Shown here in pieces: positions 16,444 through 25,853 of a stretch of DNA of 64,000 bases. A program made the translations under genes and the position numbers. The stretch comes from Sedimentitalea sp042687825 (GTDB lineage: Bacteria > Pseudomonadota > Alphaproteobacteria > Rhodobacterales > Rhodobacteraceae). Below the pieces are notes generated by a model. That model saw only the letters and a program-made list of their open reading frames with translations, was not told where the DNA came from and did no database searches. How positions within the stretch are numbered: the first letter of the stretch is position 1; each line of letters opens with the position of its first letter. Location: assembly GCF_042687825.1 (NCBI RefSeq), contig NZ_JBHUQE010000008.1:86373-150372 (forward strand), written 5' to 3'.

Positions 16444-16971
16444 GCCGGGTTGGGCTGGTCTGGCGCCCGGTCCACCCGGGAACCAGCGACATCATGTCCA
16501 CCATGCGCCGCGCGGGACCTGGACCAGCCAGCAGGCGGACGCGCACCGATCCACCGGATTGGCACGTTCCGGCAACGCCGGTGCGCGCGTCAGCGCCGCG
16601 GCCCGGCATCAGCGATTGCGTCCCCGCCATTCGCCGGCAGATCACACGAAGGGCCGTTTGCTTTTCCACCAGATGGTTAACGATGAATATCAGATGGTTG
16701 CAGGAGCCGACGCCAAGCCCGGGCCAGGCGCAGCGGCGGACAAGCTCCTGAACCGCCGAAGGTGCAAGCAGACGATCAACGGGGTCGGCTGACGAACAGT
16801 CCGCCGGAACGCAACGCGCCGCGGAACCATGCCCCGCACCCCCGGCCAGCAGCAAAACGCGCCCACCGGCTTGATGGTGTTGCCCTGCAATCAGTGGCAC
16901 AAACGAGTCGATAAAAGTTGTGTAAAACGTGTTTTGTGCAATTGTTGCAGAATATTTCGGGAGTGGATTTG
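16444..16971 (+). other. 528-bp gap without convincing gene
   Basis: Open frames here have no family features and codon use unlike neighbours. The last 60 bp (about 16905-16970) are AT-rich and carry the small palindrome AAAACGTGTTTT at 16925-16936. They probably hold the promoter and leader of the coiled-coil gene. I see no RNA gene. Confidence 0.5.
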
Positions 16972-19437
16972 ATGCATGTCTTGGTGCGGAAACCGCATGT
17001 TGCGCTGATTTTGTCTCTGCTGGTTTTCCAGCCCCCCGGGGCTGCCGCCCAACAAACGGGCCAGTCATCGGGATCAGATCAATCCGACGCGGCGGCCACG
17101 CTATCGGAACAGGCGGCGTCGTTCCGCCGAATGATCGCCCTGCTCGAAGAAGACATCGCCGCGCTGGAAGCCGAAATCGCCGAGGCAAGGACCGAACGCC
17201 AGATCGAGGACAAACGCCTGAGCCTGGCGCAGCAGGCGCTGGCGGATGCCCAGGAGCGCCTGAATGCGGTGGCCCAGACCGCCCGCGCCGAAGAGGCCGG
17301 ATTGGCCCAACTGACAGCGCAGCGCGACGCACTGCGCGACGAAATCGCGTCGGCCGGGGCCGAACTGGCAGATTTGCGCAGCCAGGCCGAGGCCAGCCGA
17401 CCCTCGGCCGAGGCGGTGGCCGAACTGGCCGATGTCAGCGCCGCCATCGAAACGAAGCAGGCCCGGCTGACCGAGTTGAACAACGCGTTGACGCAGGCGG
17501 AAACCACACGCGACGCGGCCCTTTCGCAACAGGCCGAAGTCCAGCAGCAACTGACCAAGCTGACGGCGGCATTGGGCAAGGCGAAAAAGCAGCTGGAACA
17601 GACCGAAAACGACAATATCCGCTTGGCCGCGGCCGGTGCCGATGTCGAAAAGGCACTGCAGGACGCGACCGAAGCCAAGACCAAGGCCGAAGCGGATGTC
17701 GCAGCGCTGACCGGTCAGGCCGACGACCTGAAGGCGCAGGTCGAACTCGGGCGTCAGGACTTGGCGGCGTTGACCGAACAGGCCAAAACCCTGCGCCGCG
17801 AGATCGAAACCGGCCAGCAGGAGCTGACAGCGCTGACCAGGGACATCGAGACGCAACAGGCGGCGCTGACGGCGGGCAGAAAGGAACTGGCGGCGCTGCA
17901 GGAGCAACAGGCGCAGGCCCGCTCGGCCTCGGCCGACCAAGCGGCCCGGGGCGGTACTCTGGCAGAGCTGGACGCACAGATCGCCCAGCGGCAGACGGAA
18001 TTGGCGGCGGTACAGGCCCGCGAAACCGAATTGCGCGGTCAGACCGACGAACTTGCGGCCCAGATCGAGGCGCAGCAGCAGCGCCTGGCCGCATTGCAGG
18101 ACGAAGAGGCGCAACTGCGCCAAAGCCTGGCAGCGGCAGACGACACTCTCAAGGAACGCGAGGCATCACTTGCCGCACAAACCGCCCTGGCCGAGACCGC
18201 GCAGGCCGAAAGGGATGCCGCTTTGGCCGAGTTGGATGCGGCCTTGGCCGAGAAACAGGCCGCCCTGCAGGCGCTGGATGCAGACCATACCGACAAGACC
18301 GCCGCGATTCAGGCCGTGCAGGCCCGGCGGGACGAGGCGCAGGCCCAGTTGCAACAGGCCCAGACCCAGACGTCGGCCCTGCAGGCGCAGATGCAGCAGT
18401 TGCAGGCCGACCTGACCGAAAAGACCGAGGCGCTAGAGCGGATCGAGACCGAGACCGCCGCCCTGACATCGAAAAAGGGCACGGCCCTGGCCGACATGGA
18501 TGCCGAACTGGCCGACCGGATCGTCCAGGCCGAAGCCGCCGAGGCGCGGATCAGCGAGGCGCAGGCGCAATTGCAACAGGCGGAAACACGCGCTGCCGAG
18601 GTGCAGGCACAGATCGACGCATTGCAGGCGTCGCTGGCCGAACAGACCGCGGCGGCCGACAGCCGCAAGGCTGAAACCGCCGCGGCGCGGGCCGCTTTGG
18701 ACGCGGAACTGGCCGATAAAACCGACCGGATCCAGGCGGCCGAAACGCGTTTGGCCGAAGCCCGGGAACAGACGCAGCAGACCGAGGCCCAGGCCGCGGA
18801 TTTGCAAAGCCAGGTGGCGACGCTGCAGCAACAGCTCGACGATCTGCAAAACCGCCGGAAACAGGCCGAGGGCAGCCAGAGCGAAACCGAAGCGCAGTTG
18901 CAGGATTCGGTGGCCGATCTCGGCCGTCAGGAACAGGCATTGCAGGCCACGCTGGCGCAGACCAAAGACGAGGCCGACGACCTGACCCGGCAGATCGAGA
19001 CCGACCGCGAGGTGGCCGCGCAGTTGCTGCAACAGCGCGATGCCATGCAGGCCGGGCTGGCAAAGCTGCAGGCGGATCGCAGCGACGGCGAAGCCCGCCT
19101 GCAGGCCCTGCGCCAGCAGATCGCCGCCGCGGAAAGCCGGCTGGCCACGGTGCAGCGTCAGACGGCGGCGGCGCAGACCGCCATCTCTGCCCCCCCGCCG
19201 GAACCGGCGGCGGCCGCCCAGGCTGCGGCCAAAACCGGCGCGCCGCGCGACGCGACCCTGGTGGCCGAGGCCCTGCGCAAGGCACCGGGCCTGCCCGATC
19301 TGCGCAGCCCGCGGGCGGCGCAATTGCAGGAACTGCTGGTACAGGGGGTCTGTCCGACCGATGCGCTGCGCAGCGCGTTCGGCAGGATCAACCGCCAGAC
19401 CCTGGTTGCGCTAGTGCGCAGCCTGGGCCCCTGCTGA
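16972..19437 (+). CDS. Giant exported coiled-coil protein
   Basis: An 821-aa protein with an N-terminal signal peptide (ALILSLLVFQPPGAAAQQ). About 700 residues of nearly uninterrupted coiled coil follow (roughly 45-745), rich in Ala, Gln, Glu, Leu and Asp, with loosely repeated blocks such as LQAQMQQLQADL and AQAQLQQAET. After a Pro/Ala-rich linker comes a small C-terminal domain of about 60 residues: ATLVAEALRKAPGLPDL, then VQGVCPTDALRSAFGRINRQTLVALVRSLGPC. Its two Cys could form a disulfide. The ATG at 16972 follows GGGAGTGG; the upstream in-frame ATG at 16918 precedes no signal sequence. The TAXI gene begins 32 bp downstream. Probably a periplasmic spacer or scaffold, in function unknown. 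Confidence 0.8.
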   Translation: MHVLVRKPHVALILSLLVFQPPGAAAQQTGQSSGSDQSDAAATLSEQAASFRRMIALLEEDIAALEAEIAEARTERQIEDKRLSLAQQALADAQERLNAVAQTARAEEAGLAQLTAQRDALRDEIASAGAELADLRSQAEASRPSAEAVAELADVSAAIETKQARLTELNNALTQAETTRDAALSQQAEVQQQLTKLTAALGKAKKQLEQTENDNIRLAAAGADVEKALQDATEAKTKAEADVAALTGQADDLKAQVELGRQDLAALTEQAKTLRREIETGQQELTALTRDIETQQAALTAGRKELAALQEQQAQARSASADQAARGGTLAELDAQIAQRQTELAAVQARETELRGQTDELAAQIEAQQQRLAALQDEEAQLRQSLAAADDTLKEREASLAAQTALAETAQAERDAALAELDAALAEKQAALQALDADHTDKTAAIQAVQARRDEAQAQLQQAQTQTSALQAQMQQLQADLTEKTEALERIETETAALTSKKGTALADMDAELADRIVQAEAAEARISEAQAQLQQAETRAAEVQAQIDALQASLAEQTAAADSRKAETAAARAALDAELADKTDRIQAAETRLAEAREQTQQTEAQAADLQSQVATLQQQLDDLQNRRKQAEGSQSETEAQLQDSVADLGRQEQALQATLAQTKDEADDLTRQIETDREVAAQLLQQRDAMQAGLAKLQADRSDGEARLQALRQQIAAAESRLATVQRQTAAAQTAISAPPPEPAAAAQAAAKTGAPRDATLVAEALRKAPGLPDLRSPRAAQLQELLVQGVCPTDALRSAFGRINRQTLVALVRSLGPC

Positions 19438-19469
19438 CGCAACCAACCGACTGAATTGGAGAAGAGAGA

Positions 19470-20534
19470 ATGAAACCAGCAAGACCCCTTCTGATCCGGG
19501 CGGTGACACTGGCCTTTGCGCTTGTGGGCCTGCTGTCGCCCGCGCAAGCGCAGGAATTCCAAAAGAACATCCTGACCGGCGGCCCCAGCGGAACCTATAT
19601 CCAGTTCGGGCGCAATATCAGCGAACAGGCCGCGAAATGCGGCGTCACCCTGAACGTGCAGGAAAGCGCCGGCTCGCTGGAGAACTTTCTGGGCGTGCGC
19701 AAGCGCCGTCATACCCAGCTGGGGATCGTCCAGTCCGACGTGCTGGAATATCTCAAGACCTTTGCCGCCGACGATCCCAGCGTGGCGCGGGCCATCCGCG
19801 GCGTCCGCATCGCCTTTCCTCTCTATAACGAAGAGGTGCATATCCTGGCCCGCCGCGAGCTGAACGGGCTGGCGGATCTGGCCGGCCGCAAGGTCGCGAT
19901 CGGTGTCGAGGACAGCGGCACCTTTCTGACCGCCTCGCTGGTGCTGGATCTGGCCCAGATCGAACCGGCGGAACGCCTGACGATCAATGCGGAATCTTCC
20001 CTGACGGCCTTGCTGGCCGGCGAGATCGACGCGTTCTTTTACGTCGCCGGGGCACCGACAAAGATCTTTCAGTCACCACAGATCGACGCTCAGCGCTTTC
20101 ACCTGCTGCCGATCAGCGATCCGACCCTGCAGGCGGTGTATCTGCCGGGCACGATCCCGGCCGGCTCGTATCCGTTCCAGCCGGACAAGGTGGATGTGAT
20201 CGCGGTCAAGGCCGTTCTGATGACCTATGAATACGACCCGCGGCGCAACTATTACCACCGGGCCAGTTGCAAGGCCGTGTCCGACATTTCCAATGTCATC
20301 GCCTCGCGTTTCGGCGAATTGCGCGCCACCGGGCACCCCAAATGGCAACAGGTCGATCTGAACGATCTGCCCCCGGGCTGGAGCATCGGCGGCTGCGTCA
20401 ATACCGGGCTGGCCGAAGACTATAGTCTGAGCTGCGAGGGGGATGCACCCGCTGCCGGCTCTGCGGCTTCGGCACCGGAAAGCCCGGCCAACTCGGCCTA
20501 TCGCAAGCGGATCTGCGCCTCGATCGGCTGCTGA
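19470..20534 (+). CDS. TAXI-family periplasmic binding protein, orphan
   Basis: A 354-aa TAXI (TRAP-associated extracytoplasmic immunogenic) solute-binding protein. It has a signal peptide ending in SPAQAQE, the family signature ILTGGPSGTYIQFGRNI near residue 31, and the hinge and strand pattern of LGIVQSDVLEYL and AIGVEDSGTFLTASLVLD. TRAP transporters normally pair this protein with DctQM-type membrane subunits, which are absent here. It follows the coiled-coil gene by 32 bp and has an AGGAGA-like ribosome site. The C-terminal extension (about residue 300 on) has several Cys (CVNTGL, LSCEGD, RICASIGC), unusual for the family, so it may be a ligand sensor rather than a transporter part. Confidence 0.88.
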   Translation: MKPARPLLIRAVTLAFALVGLLSPAQAQEFQKNILTGGPSGTYIQFGRNISEQAAKCGVTLNVQESAGSLENFLGVRKRRHTQLGIVQSDVLEYLKTFAADDPSVARAIRGVRIAFPLYNEEVHILARRELNGLADLAGRKVAIGVEDSGTFLTASLVLDLAQIEPAERLTINAESSLTALLAGEIDAFFYVAGAPTKIFQSPQIDAQRFHLLPISDPTLQAVYLPGTIPAGSYPFQPDKVDVIAVKAVLMTYEYDPRRNYYHRASCKAVSDISNVIASRFGELRATGHPKWQQVDLNDLPPGWSIGGCVNTGLAEDYSLSCEGDAPAAGSAASAPESPANSAYRKRICASIGC

Positions 20535-20564
20535 CGAAACGCCGCCCCGGGTGGCGTTGCATTG

Positions 20565-20599
20565 AAATCGCAGGGGCCGCCGGGCGCCTGCGATTTTTT
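20565..20599 (+). terminator. Rho-independent terminator after TAXI gene
   Basis: AAATCGCAGG (20565-20574) pairs with CCTGCGATTT (20587-20596), followed by further T. It ends the coiled-coil/TAXI transcript just before the convergent ATPase gene. Confidence 0.85.
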
Positions 20600-20632
20600 C
20601 GTGTCGGCCTGGCGGCGGCACGCCGGCGCCGG

Positions 20633-23191
20633 TCAATCGGTTCGGGTTTCCCTGTCGGGCGCAGCCAGCGTGACGGTGATGTCCCCCGGCAGCGGCACCT
20701 CTGAATCAGGGGAACTGGCCGAAACGCGTTCGGCTCTTGCGTCGCTACCGATCAGGCCGGCGATACGCTGGGCGGCCATTCTGTCGGCCTCGTAGGTATA
20801 TCCGATGACAATGGCATTGTCGGCACCGCCGGTCGCCGGACTCTGACGGGCGGCAAAGGCGATGCCTGCAGCGCCCAGCGCCTCGGTCACCGCCGCGACC
20901 CGATCTTCGGCCATGCCGGCGGGCACCGCCAGATCGACGCGCGGCATCAGACCCGTGGGACCCTCTGGCGCTGGCAGTTCCACTACCCCAAGGCCGCGCC
21001 ATTCCGACACGGCGGACCGACCGGTTGCCGGATCGGCGGCCACGACCCGCCACATCTGCGCCGCGCCAAGATCCGGCAGGCGCAGGGCGGAAAGGGCCTG
21101 CGGTGGCAATCGGCGCAGCGGTGCGTCAGCACCCGGGGCCAGTTCCAGCACATAGACCGCCGGATCAGCGCCCGTGCCGCTGGACCAGACGAACTCGCCG
21201 CCGCCATCCGGCGCGATGCTGGCCGCCAACAGCCGAGGTGCGGTCAGTTCGCCGCCCTGTTCGGGCGCGCCAAGTGCCGCCAGACGCCGCCTGGCGCTGC
21301 GCACCGAAGGGCTGGCCAACTCGTACCAGGCCCGCGCCAGCGCCAGATCGCGCGGCACGCCGACGCCGGATTCGTGGATCTGGCCCAGGTAATAGGCGGC
21401 CTGGGCCTGCCCGCGCAGGGCCGCACGGGCAAATCCGACCACCGCCGCTGGATCGGTCGGAAGCGTGCTCAGCGCCTGCTGCAACAACGCCGCCCCGTCG
21501 TCCGAACTCTCGGGGTCGGTTTCAATGGCCTGACGCTGCGGTGCCTCGGCGGACGGGGGGGCCGGCTCCTTGGCGGCGGGGGCCGCGACGGCAGCGACCT
21601 TGGCGGCCTGTTCCACAGCGGCCTCGGGCGTTGCCACATCCGTGCTGTCGCGCACAGGAACAACCGGGCCGGATGCCGCATCACCGGCCGGGATATGCGG
21701 TGATTGCAACAATCGCGGCACGCCATAGGCACCGGCGGCGGCCAGAACCAGCAGGGCAGCGTAAAGCGGCCTGCGCCCCGCGCCCCAGCGCCGGCCCGTT
21801 TCAGGCGATGCCGCCGCCGAGGCCGGTTCAGCCATTGCGGCGGGGTCGGTTCCATCGCCCGGATCAGAAGAAGCGTCAGCGGGACCCGGATCGGCTGTCG
21901 CCAGCGTTGCATCCAACCGCAACGGCGCAACGGCGGCCGTCGCCTTTTCGTCCGGCGCGGACGCGGATGGCGACGGGTCGGGCGGCTGTGGATCCGTTTT
22001 TCCCTCGGTGCCGATTGCCGGCTCTGATGCCTCGGCAGCGGCGCGTTTGGCGACCGTGTCCCAGCGCGCCAGCGACCGGGCCATCAGGGATTCCAGGAGC
22101 TGCGCCTCGTCCGCCTCCTCTTCGCCTGTTGCCTTTTTCGATTGCGCGGGGGGCGGTTCCGGCGCCGCGTCGGGTTTGACGGCGTCTGGTTCGGCCGACG
22201 CCACCACCGGTTCCGGCGCGCTGGTGTCCGTGGACAGCACTGAGTCAAATTGTGGCAACCCGGACACCAGTCGGAAGCGATGCGTCCCGCGCCCCTTGCC
22301 ACCCGTCCCCGGCGCCGGGCCGGGATCTGTGGTTACCACCGCCGGATCCGCGTCGGACCGGCTGAGCGGCATCGGCAGATGCGCCATCATGCCGCTTTCG
22401 GCGGCTTCCTGCAGGAATGTCTCGAGATACGCGCCGTCGATCCGCTTGATCCCGTCGCCATAGGCCGCCACCAGCGCCAGTTCGCAGATCACGTTGATCA
22501 GCCGCGGCACCCCGCCCGCGGCCACGTGGATCTGGTCCAGCGCGGCCTCGTCGAAAATCTCGTCGGTGCAGCCGGCGACCCGGAGGCGATGGCGGATATA
22601 GTCGCGGCTATCCTCTTGCGACATCGCGCCCAGATGAAAGGCGGCGCCGACGCGCTGGGCGATCTGGCGGTTGTTGTGCTGCTGCAGCCGGTCGCGCAGC
22701 TGCGGCTGGCCCACCAGGAACAGCATCAGCAGGGAATCCTTGCCCGCATTGATATTGGTCAGCATGCGCAGCTGTTCCAGATCCTCATCCGAAACGTTCT
22801 GCGCCTCGTCCACGATCAGAACGCAGCGCCGTCCGGCGGCGTATTCCGCCACCACGAAATCCTGGAACCGGCGGAACTGGGCAACCTCGGAGCCCGACGT
22901 GTCAAGGTCATAGGCATTCAGAATCCACTGATACAGCCCATCCATTCCGCTCCAGAAATTCGAGATCAGACCGATGGTCATGTCCTCGGGGGCCTCGGTC
23001 AGAAATTGCTGCAGCAAGGTGGTCTTGCCGGTTCCGACATCGCCAGTCACGACGGTGATCGGCACCAGCTGTTCGATGCCAAAGGCCAGGATGCTGGCGG
23101 CGCGCCGGTGTTGTTTGTTCCAATAGATAAAGGCCGGATCCGGCGTGATCTTGAACGGTTGAATGTCAAAGCCGAAAAACGAATTATACAT
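20633..23191 (-). CDS. Membrane-anchored ExeA/GspA-type AAA ATPase with Sel1 repeat
   Basis: An 852-aa protein. Residues 1-270 form an ExeA-type AAA domain: MYNSFFGFDIQPFKITPDP at the start, Walker A VVTGDVGTGKTTLL near residue 47, Walker B VLIVDEAQNV near residue 108 and a sensor-like VPRLINVICELALV near residue 230. A long Pro/Ala/Glu-rich linker follows. A transmembrane helix (PLYAALLVLAAAGAYGVP) lies near residue 480, then a periplasmic region with a Sel1-like pair (AAYYLGQIHESGVGVPRDLALARAWYE broken over two helices) near 610-640. A C-terminal domain completes it. ExeA proteins help assemble secretins or cross the peptidoglycan. No secretin gene is near. The start at 23191 was chosen because ExeA domains begin exactly with MYxxFFGF. 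Confidence 0.87.
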   Translation of the reverse strand: MYNSFFGFDIQPFKITPDPAFIYWNKQHRRAASILAFGIEQLVPITVVTGDVGTGKTTLLQQFLTEAPEDMTIGLISNFWSGMDGLYQWILNAYDLDTSGSEVAQFRRFQDFVVAEYAAGRRCVLIVDEAQNVSDEDLEQLRMLTNINAGKDSLLMLFLVGQPQLRDRLQQHNNRQIAQRVGAAFHLGAMSQEDSRDYIRHRLRVAGCTDEIFDEAALDQIHVAAGGVPRLINVICELALVAAYGDGIKRIDGAYLETFLQEAAESGMMAHLPMPLSRSDADPAVVTTDPGPAPGTGGKGRGTHRFRLVSGLPQFDSVLSTDTSAPEPVVASAEPDAVKPDAAPEPPPAQSKKATGEEEADEAQLLESLMARSLARWDTVAKRAAAEASEPAIGTEGKTDPQPPDPSPSASAPDEKATAAVAPLRLDATLATADPGPADASSDPGDGTDPAAMAEPASAAASPETGRRWGAGRRPLYAALLVLAAAGAYGVPRLLQSPHIPAGDAASGPVVPVRDSTDVATPEAAVEQAAKVAAVAAPAAKEPAPPSAEAPQRQAIETDPESSDDGAALLQQALSTLPTDPAAVVGFARAALRGQAQAAYYLGQIHESGVGVPRDLALARAWYELASPSVRSARRRLAALGAPEQGGELTAPRLLAASIAPDGGGEFVWSSGTGADPAVYVLELAPGADAPLRRLPPQALSALRLPDLGAAQMWRVVAADPATGRSAVSEWRGLGVVELPAPEGPTGLMPRVDLAVPAGMAEDRVAAVTEALGAAGIAFAARQSPATGGADNAIVIGYTYEADRMAAQRIAGLIGSDARAERVSASSPDSEVPLPGDITVTLAAPDRETRTD

Positions 23192-23369
23192 GGCTGAAAT
23201 CCGGCAACCCGTGTGAAAACCATACTCCTGCGGCAAAACGCCGAACGCGCCGAGGCGTGCGCCGCCGCACAGTTCGCTCCGGCACCATGTCCCGGAGCGA
23301 TCCCATCGGGTTCAGGTTAGCAATCACACCGGGCAAAGACAATCGACGCGCAACCGCGGTCCGGACCGG

Positions 23370-24251
23370 TCAGCCCGACCCGGCCGGCTCGGGGGCGGCT
23401 GCCATCGCCGCCAGCCCTTCGCGATAGGTCGGATAGATCAGCCGAATGCCCAGTTCACGCTTGATACGGTCGTTGCGCACCCGCTTGCTCTCGGCGTAAA
23501 AACTGCGCGCCAGCGGCGTCATGTCGGCCTGCTCGAAGGGGATCGCCGGCGGCACCGGACGGGACAGCAGACGCGCAGCATGGGCGATGACCTCTTGCGG
23601 CGGTGCCGGATCGTCGTCGCAAAGATTGTACACCGCCCCCGGATCAGGCCGGTCGATCGAGGCCAGCAGCGTCTGGGCGATGTCCTCGACATGGATGCGG
23701 GAAAACACCTGGCCGGGCTTGATGATCCGCCGCGCCGTGCCGTTGCGGACCTTGGCAAAAGGGCCGCGACCCGGCCCGTAGATGCCCGCCAGACGAAAGA
23801 TGTGCAGCGGCAGGCCCGGCACCGCGGCCCAGGCCTCTTCGGCGGCCTTGCGCCACTGGCCGCGCAGGGTGCCGGGGGTCAGCGGCGTTGTTTCGTCGAC
23901 CCAACCGCCCTGATGGTCGCCATAAACACCGGTGGTCGACAGATATCCGGCCCAGCGCAGGCGGGGCGCCCGGTCCTCGATCTGAGCTCGCAAACGGGTC
24001 AGAACCGGATCGCCACCCCGGCCCGGCGCGATCGAAACCAGAAGCTCGGTCGCCTCGGCCAGCGCCGCCAGGACGGGGGCCGGGTCCGTTTCAGCAGGAA
24101 ACAACAGCGGCTCGGCCCCCGAGTCGCGCAGCGGCTGCGCCGTGTCGGCGCTGCGCGTGGTGCCGATGACGCGCCAGCCCCGCGGCACCAGCAGCCGGGA
24201 CAGCGCCTGTGCGGAATAGCCATGCCCGAAGGAAAGCAGAATTCGTGTCAT
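23370..24251 (-). CDS. SDR-family NAD(P)-dependent oxidoreductase (YeeZ-like)
   Basis: A 293-aa extended short-chain dehydrogenase/epimerase-like protein. The N-terminal nucleotide-binding site reads LLSFGHGYSAQALSRLL, a variant of GxxGxxA, and the catalytic region holds YLSTTGVYGDHQGG near residue 100. IYGPGRGPFAKVRNG near residue 160 and IHVEDIAQTLLAS near residue 200 are typical of YeeZ/YbjT relatives. The substrate is unknown. The start at 24251 is the first ATG of the conserved domain; the longer frame has no recognisable sequence. It diverges from a methyltransferase gene. Confidence 0.85.
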   Translation of the reverse strand: MTRILLSFGHGYSAQALSRLLVPRGWRVIGTTRSADTAQPLRDSGAEPLLFPAETDPAPVLAALAEATELLVSIAPGRGGDPVLTRLRAQIEDRAPRLRWAGYLSTTGVYGDHQGGWVDETTPLTPGTLRGQWRKAAEEAWAAVPGLPLHIFRLAGIYGPGRGPFAKVRNGTARRIIKPGQVFSRIHVEDIAQTLLASIDRPDPGAVYNLCDDDPAPPQEVIAHAARLLSRPVPPAIPFEQADMTPLARSFYAESKRVRNDRIKRELGIRLIYPTYREGLAAMAAAPEPAGSG

Positions 24252-24385
24252 GCCCCTAGTTTGGCCGCGTGGCCGGCAATTACAAGGCCCATACACATCC
24301 CAGCCAGCCGGGTCTGGGCGTGGCATTCCGACGCCGGTTTCCAACGTCGCTTGATCGAATCCCGGAAACCGCCTTTGATTGACGC

Positions 24386-25018
24386 ATGAATAATGACACA
24401 CCCAACCTGAAATCCGCCTATGCGATGAAGACGCCGCAGGACTCAAAGCGGCTCTATGCCGAATGGGCCGGCGACTATGACACCTCCTTTGCCGCGCGCG
24501 AGGATTATCAGCTGCACATCCGTGTCGCCCGCGCCTTTGTCGCAGCGGGTGGGCAGGGCCCGGTTCTGGACGTGGGGGCCGGCACGGGGTTATGCGGCGC
24601 GATCCTGGCTGATCTGGGCGTCGGTCCGATCGATGCCACCGACATCAGCACCGAAATGCTGGATCGGGCAATGCGCAAAGACATCTACCGCGATGCCATC
24701 GAAGCCGATCTGAATATCGGCATTCCGGCCCCGCCCGACAGCTATTCCGGCATCGTGTCTTCGGGCACGTTCACCTTTGGCCATGTCGGCCCCGACGGCA
24801 TCGACGCGCTGTTGCGGGTGGCGCGGCATGGTGCCCTGTTCGCCCTGTCGATCAACGCCCGGTATTATGAACAGGCCGGGTTCGCCGCGCGGTTCGAAAC
24901 CCTGTTGCAGGGCCGGATCCATTCGCTGACCCTGCGCGAAACCCGCATCTATGGCGATCTGGCCACCGGCGAGAACAAGGACGACATCGCGTTGATTGCG
25001 CTGTTCGAAAAAGACTGA
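24386..25018 (+). CDS. Class I SAM-dependent methyltransferase
   Basis: A 210-aa Rossmann-fold methyltransferase. Motif I is VLDVGAGTGLCGAIL near residue 53, followed by the acidic end of strand 2 in DATDISTEMLDRA and motif post-II GIVSSGTFTFGHV. The opening LYAEWAGDYD resembles UbiE/TrmN-like enzymes. The substrate is unknown and there is no second catalytic motif to specify it. The gene stands alone between a divergent SDR gene and a convergent CaiD-like gene. Confidence 0.85.
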   Translation: MNNDTPNLKSAYAMKTPQDSKRLYAEWAGDYDTSFAAREDYQLHIRVARAFVAAGGQGPVLDVGAGTGLCGAILADLGVGPIDATDISTEMLDRAMRKDIYRDAIEADLNIGIPAPPDSYSGIVSSGTFTFGHVGPDGIDALLRVARHGALFALSINARYYEQAGFAARFETLLQGRIHSLTLRETRIYGDLATGENKDDIALIALFEKD

Positions 25019-25061
25019 CCGCATCGCCCTGAACCGGCCACGGCATGGTTGGTCTTGGCGA

Positions 25062-25853
25062 TCAGCGACCCTTCCAGACCGGATCGCGTTTTTCGGCAAA
25101 GGCCCGGGCACCCTCCAGCTGGTCCTCGGACGCATAGAGCACATCGACGCTGCGCAGCTGACGTCCGGTGATCCGGTTCATCGCATCCTGAAATCCGGAA
25201 TCTTCGGCGTCTCGGACGATCTCCTTGATGGCGGCGTAGACCAGAGGCGGACCACCGGCCAGCAGCCGCGCCAGTTCCCAGGCCCGCTGCATCAGCCGGG
25301 CGGCGGGCAAGATTTCATTGACCAGCCCCCAGCGATGCGCCTCGTCGGCGTCAAACCAGCGCCCGGTCAGCAGCAATTCCATGGCGATGTGATAGGGGAT
25401 GCGCTTGGGCAATTTGATGCTGGCGGCATCCGCCACCGTGCCCGAGCGGATCTCGGGCAGGGCAAAGGTGGCGTGATCGGCCGCCAGGATCAAGTCGGCG
25501 CTCAGCGCCAGTTCCAGCCCGCCGCCACAGGCAATACCGTTCACGGCGGCAATCACCGGCTTGTTCATGTCGCGCAATTCCTGCAGCCCGCCAAACCCGC
25601 CGACCCCGTAATCGCCATCGACCGCATCGCCCCCGGCCGCCGCCTTCAGATCCCATCCCGGGCAAAAAAACCGGTCGCCCGCGCCAGTCAGGATGGCAAC
25701 GCGCAGGTCGGGATCGTCGCGAAACGCGCGGAACGCCTCGCCCATGATCCGGCTGGTCTGCAGATCGATGGCATTGGCCTTGGGACGATCCAGCGTCACC
25801 TGCAGGATCGCGCCGTCGCGCCGGGTCTGGATCGGAGACGTTTGCGTGTTCAT
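25062..25853 (-). CDS. caiD: Carnitinyl-CoA dehydratase/enoyl-CoA hydratase (CaiD-like)
   Basis: A 263-aa crotonase-family enzyme. The oxyanion-hole and catalytic segments are GIACGGGLELALSADL near residue 107 and ATFALPEIRSGTVADAAS near residue 129. These follow E. coli CaiD, which hydrates crotonobetainyl-CoA, more closely than the common enoyl-CoA hydratases with their PGxGGTQRL loop. Its start overlaps the stop of the upstream acyl-CoA synthetase gene (ATGA), so the two are coupled. The true substrate is unproven: no CaiB CoA-transferase or carnitine transporter is nearby, and other beta-hydroxyacyl-CoA substrates are possible. Confidence 0.85.
   Translation of the reverse strand: MNTQTSPIQTRRDGAILQVTLDRPKANAIDLQTSRIMGEAFRAFRDDPDLRVAILTGAGDRFFCPGWDLKAAAGGDAVDGDYGVGGFGGLQELRDMNKPVIAAVNGIACGGGLELALSADLILAADHATFALPEIRSGTVADAASIKLPKRIPYHIAMELLLTGRWFDADEAHRWGLVNEILPAARLMQRAWELARLLAGGPPLVYAAIKEIVRDAEDSGFQDAMNRITGRQLRSVDVLYASEDQLEGARAFAEKRDPVWKGR

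Noticed and set aside
16409..16792. Open frame in the gap before the coiled-coil gene
   Set aside because: No homology features and no ribosome site; likely chance.
17000..19100. Repeated blocks in the coiled-coil gene read as a CRISPR or tandem repeat
   Set aside because: The similarity is at protein level (Ala/Gln/Glu heptads) with no constant DNA repeat or spacer structure.
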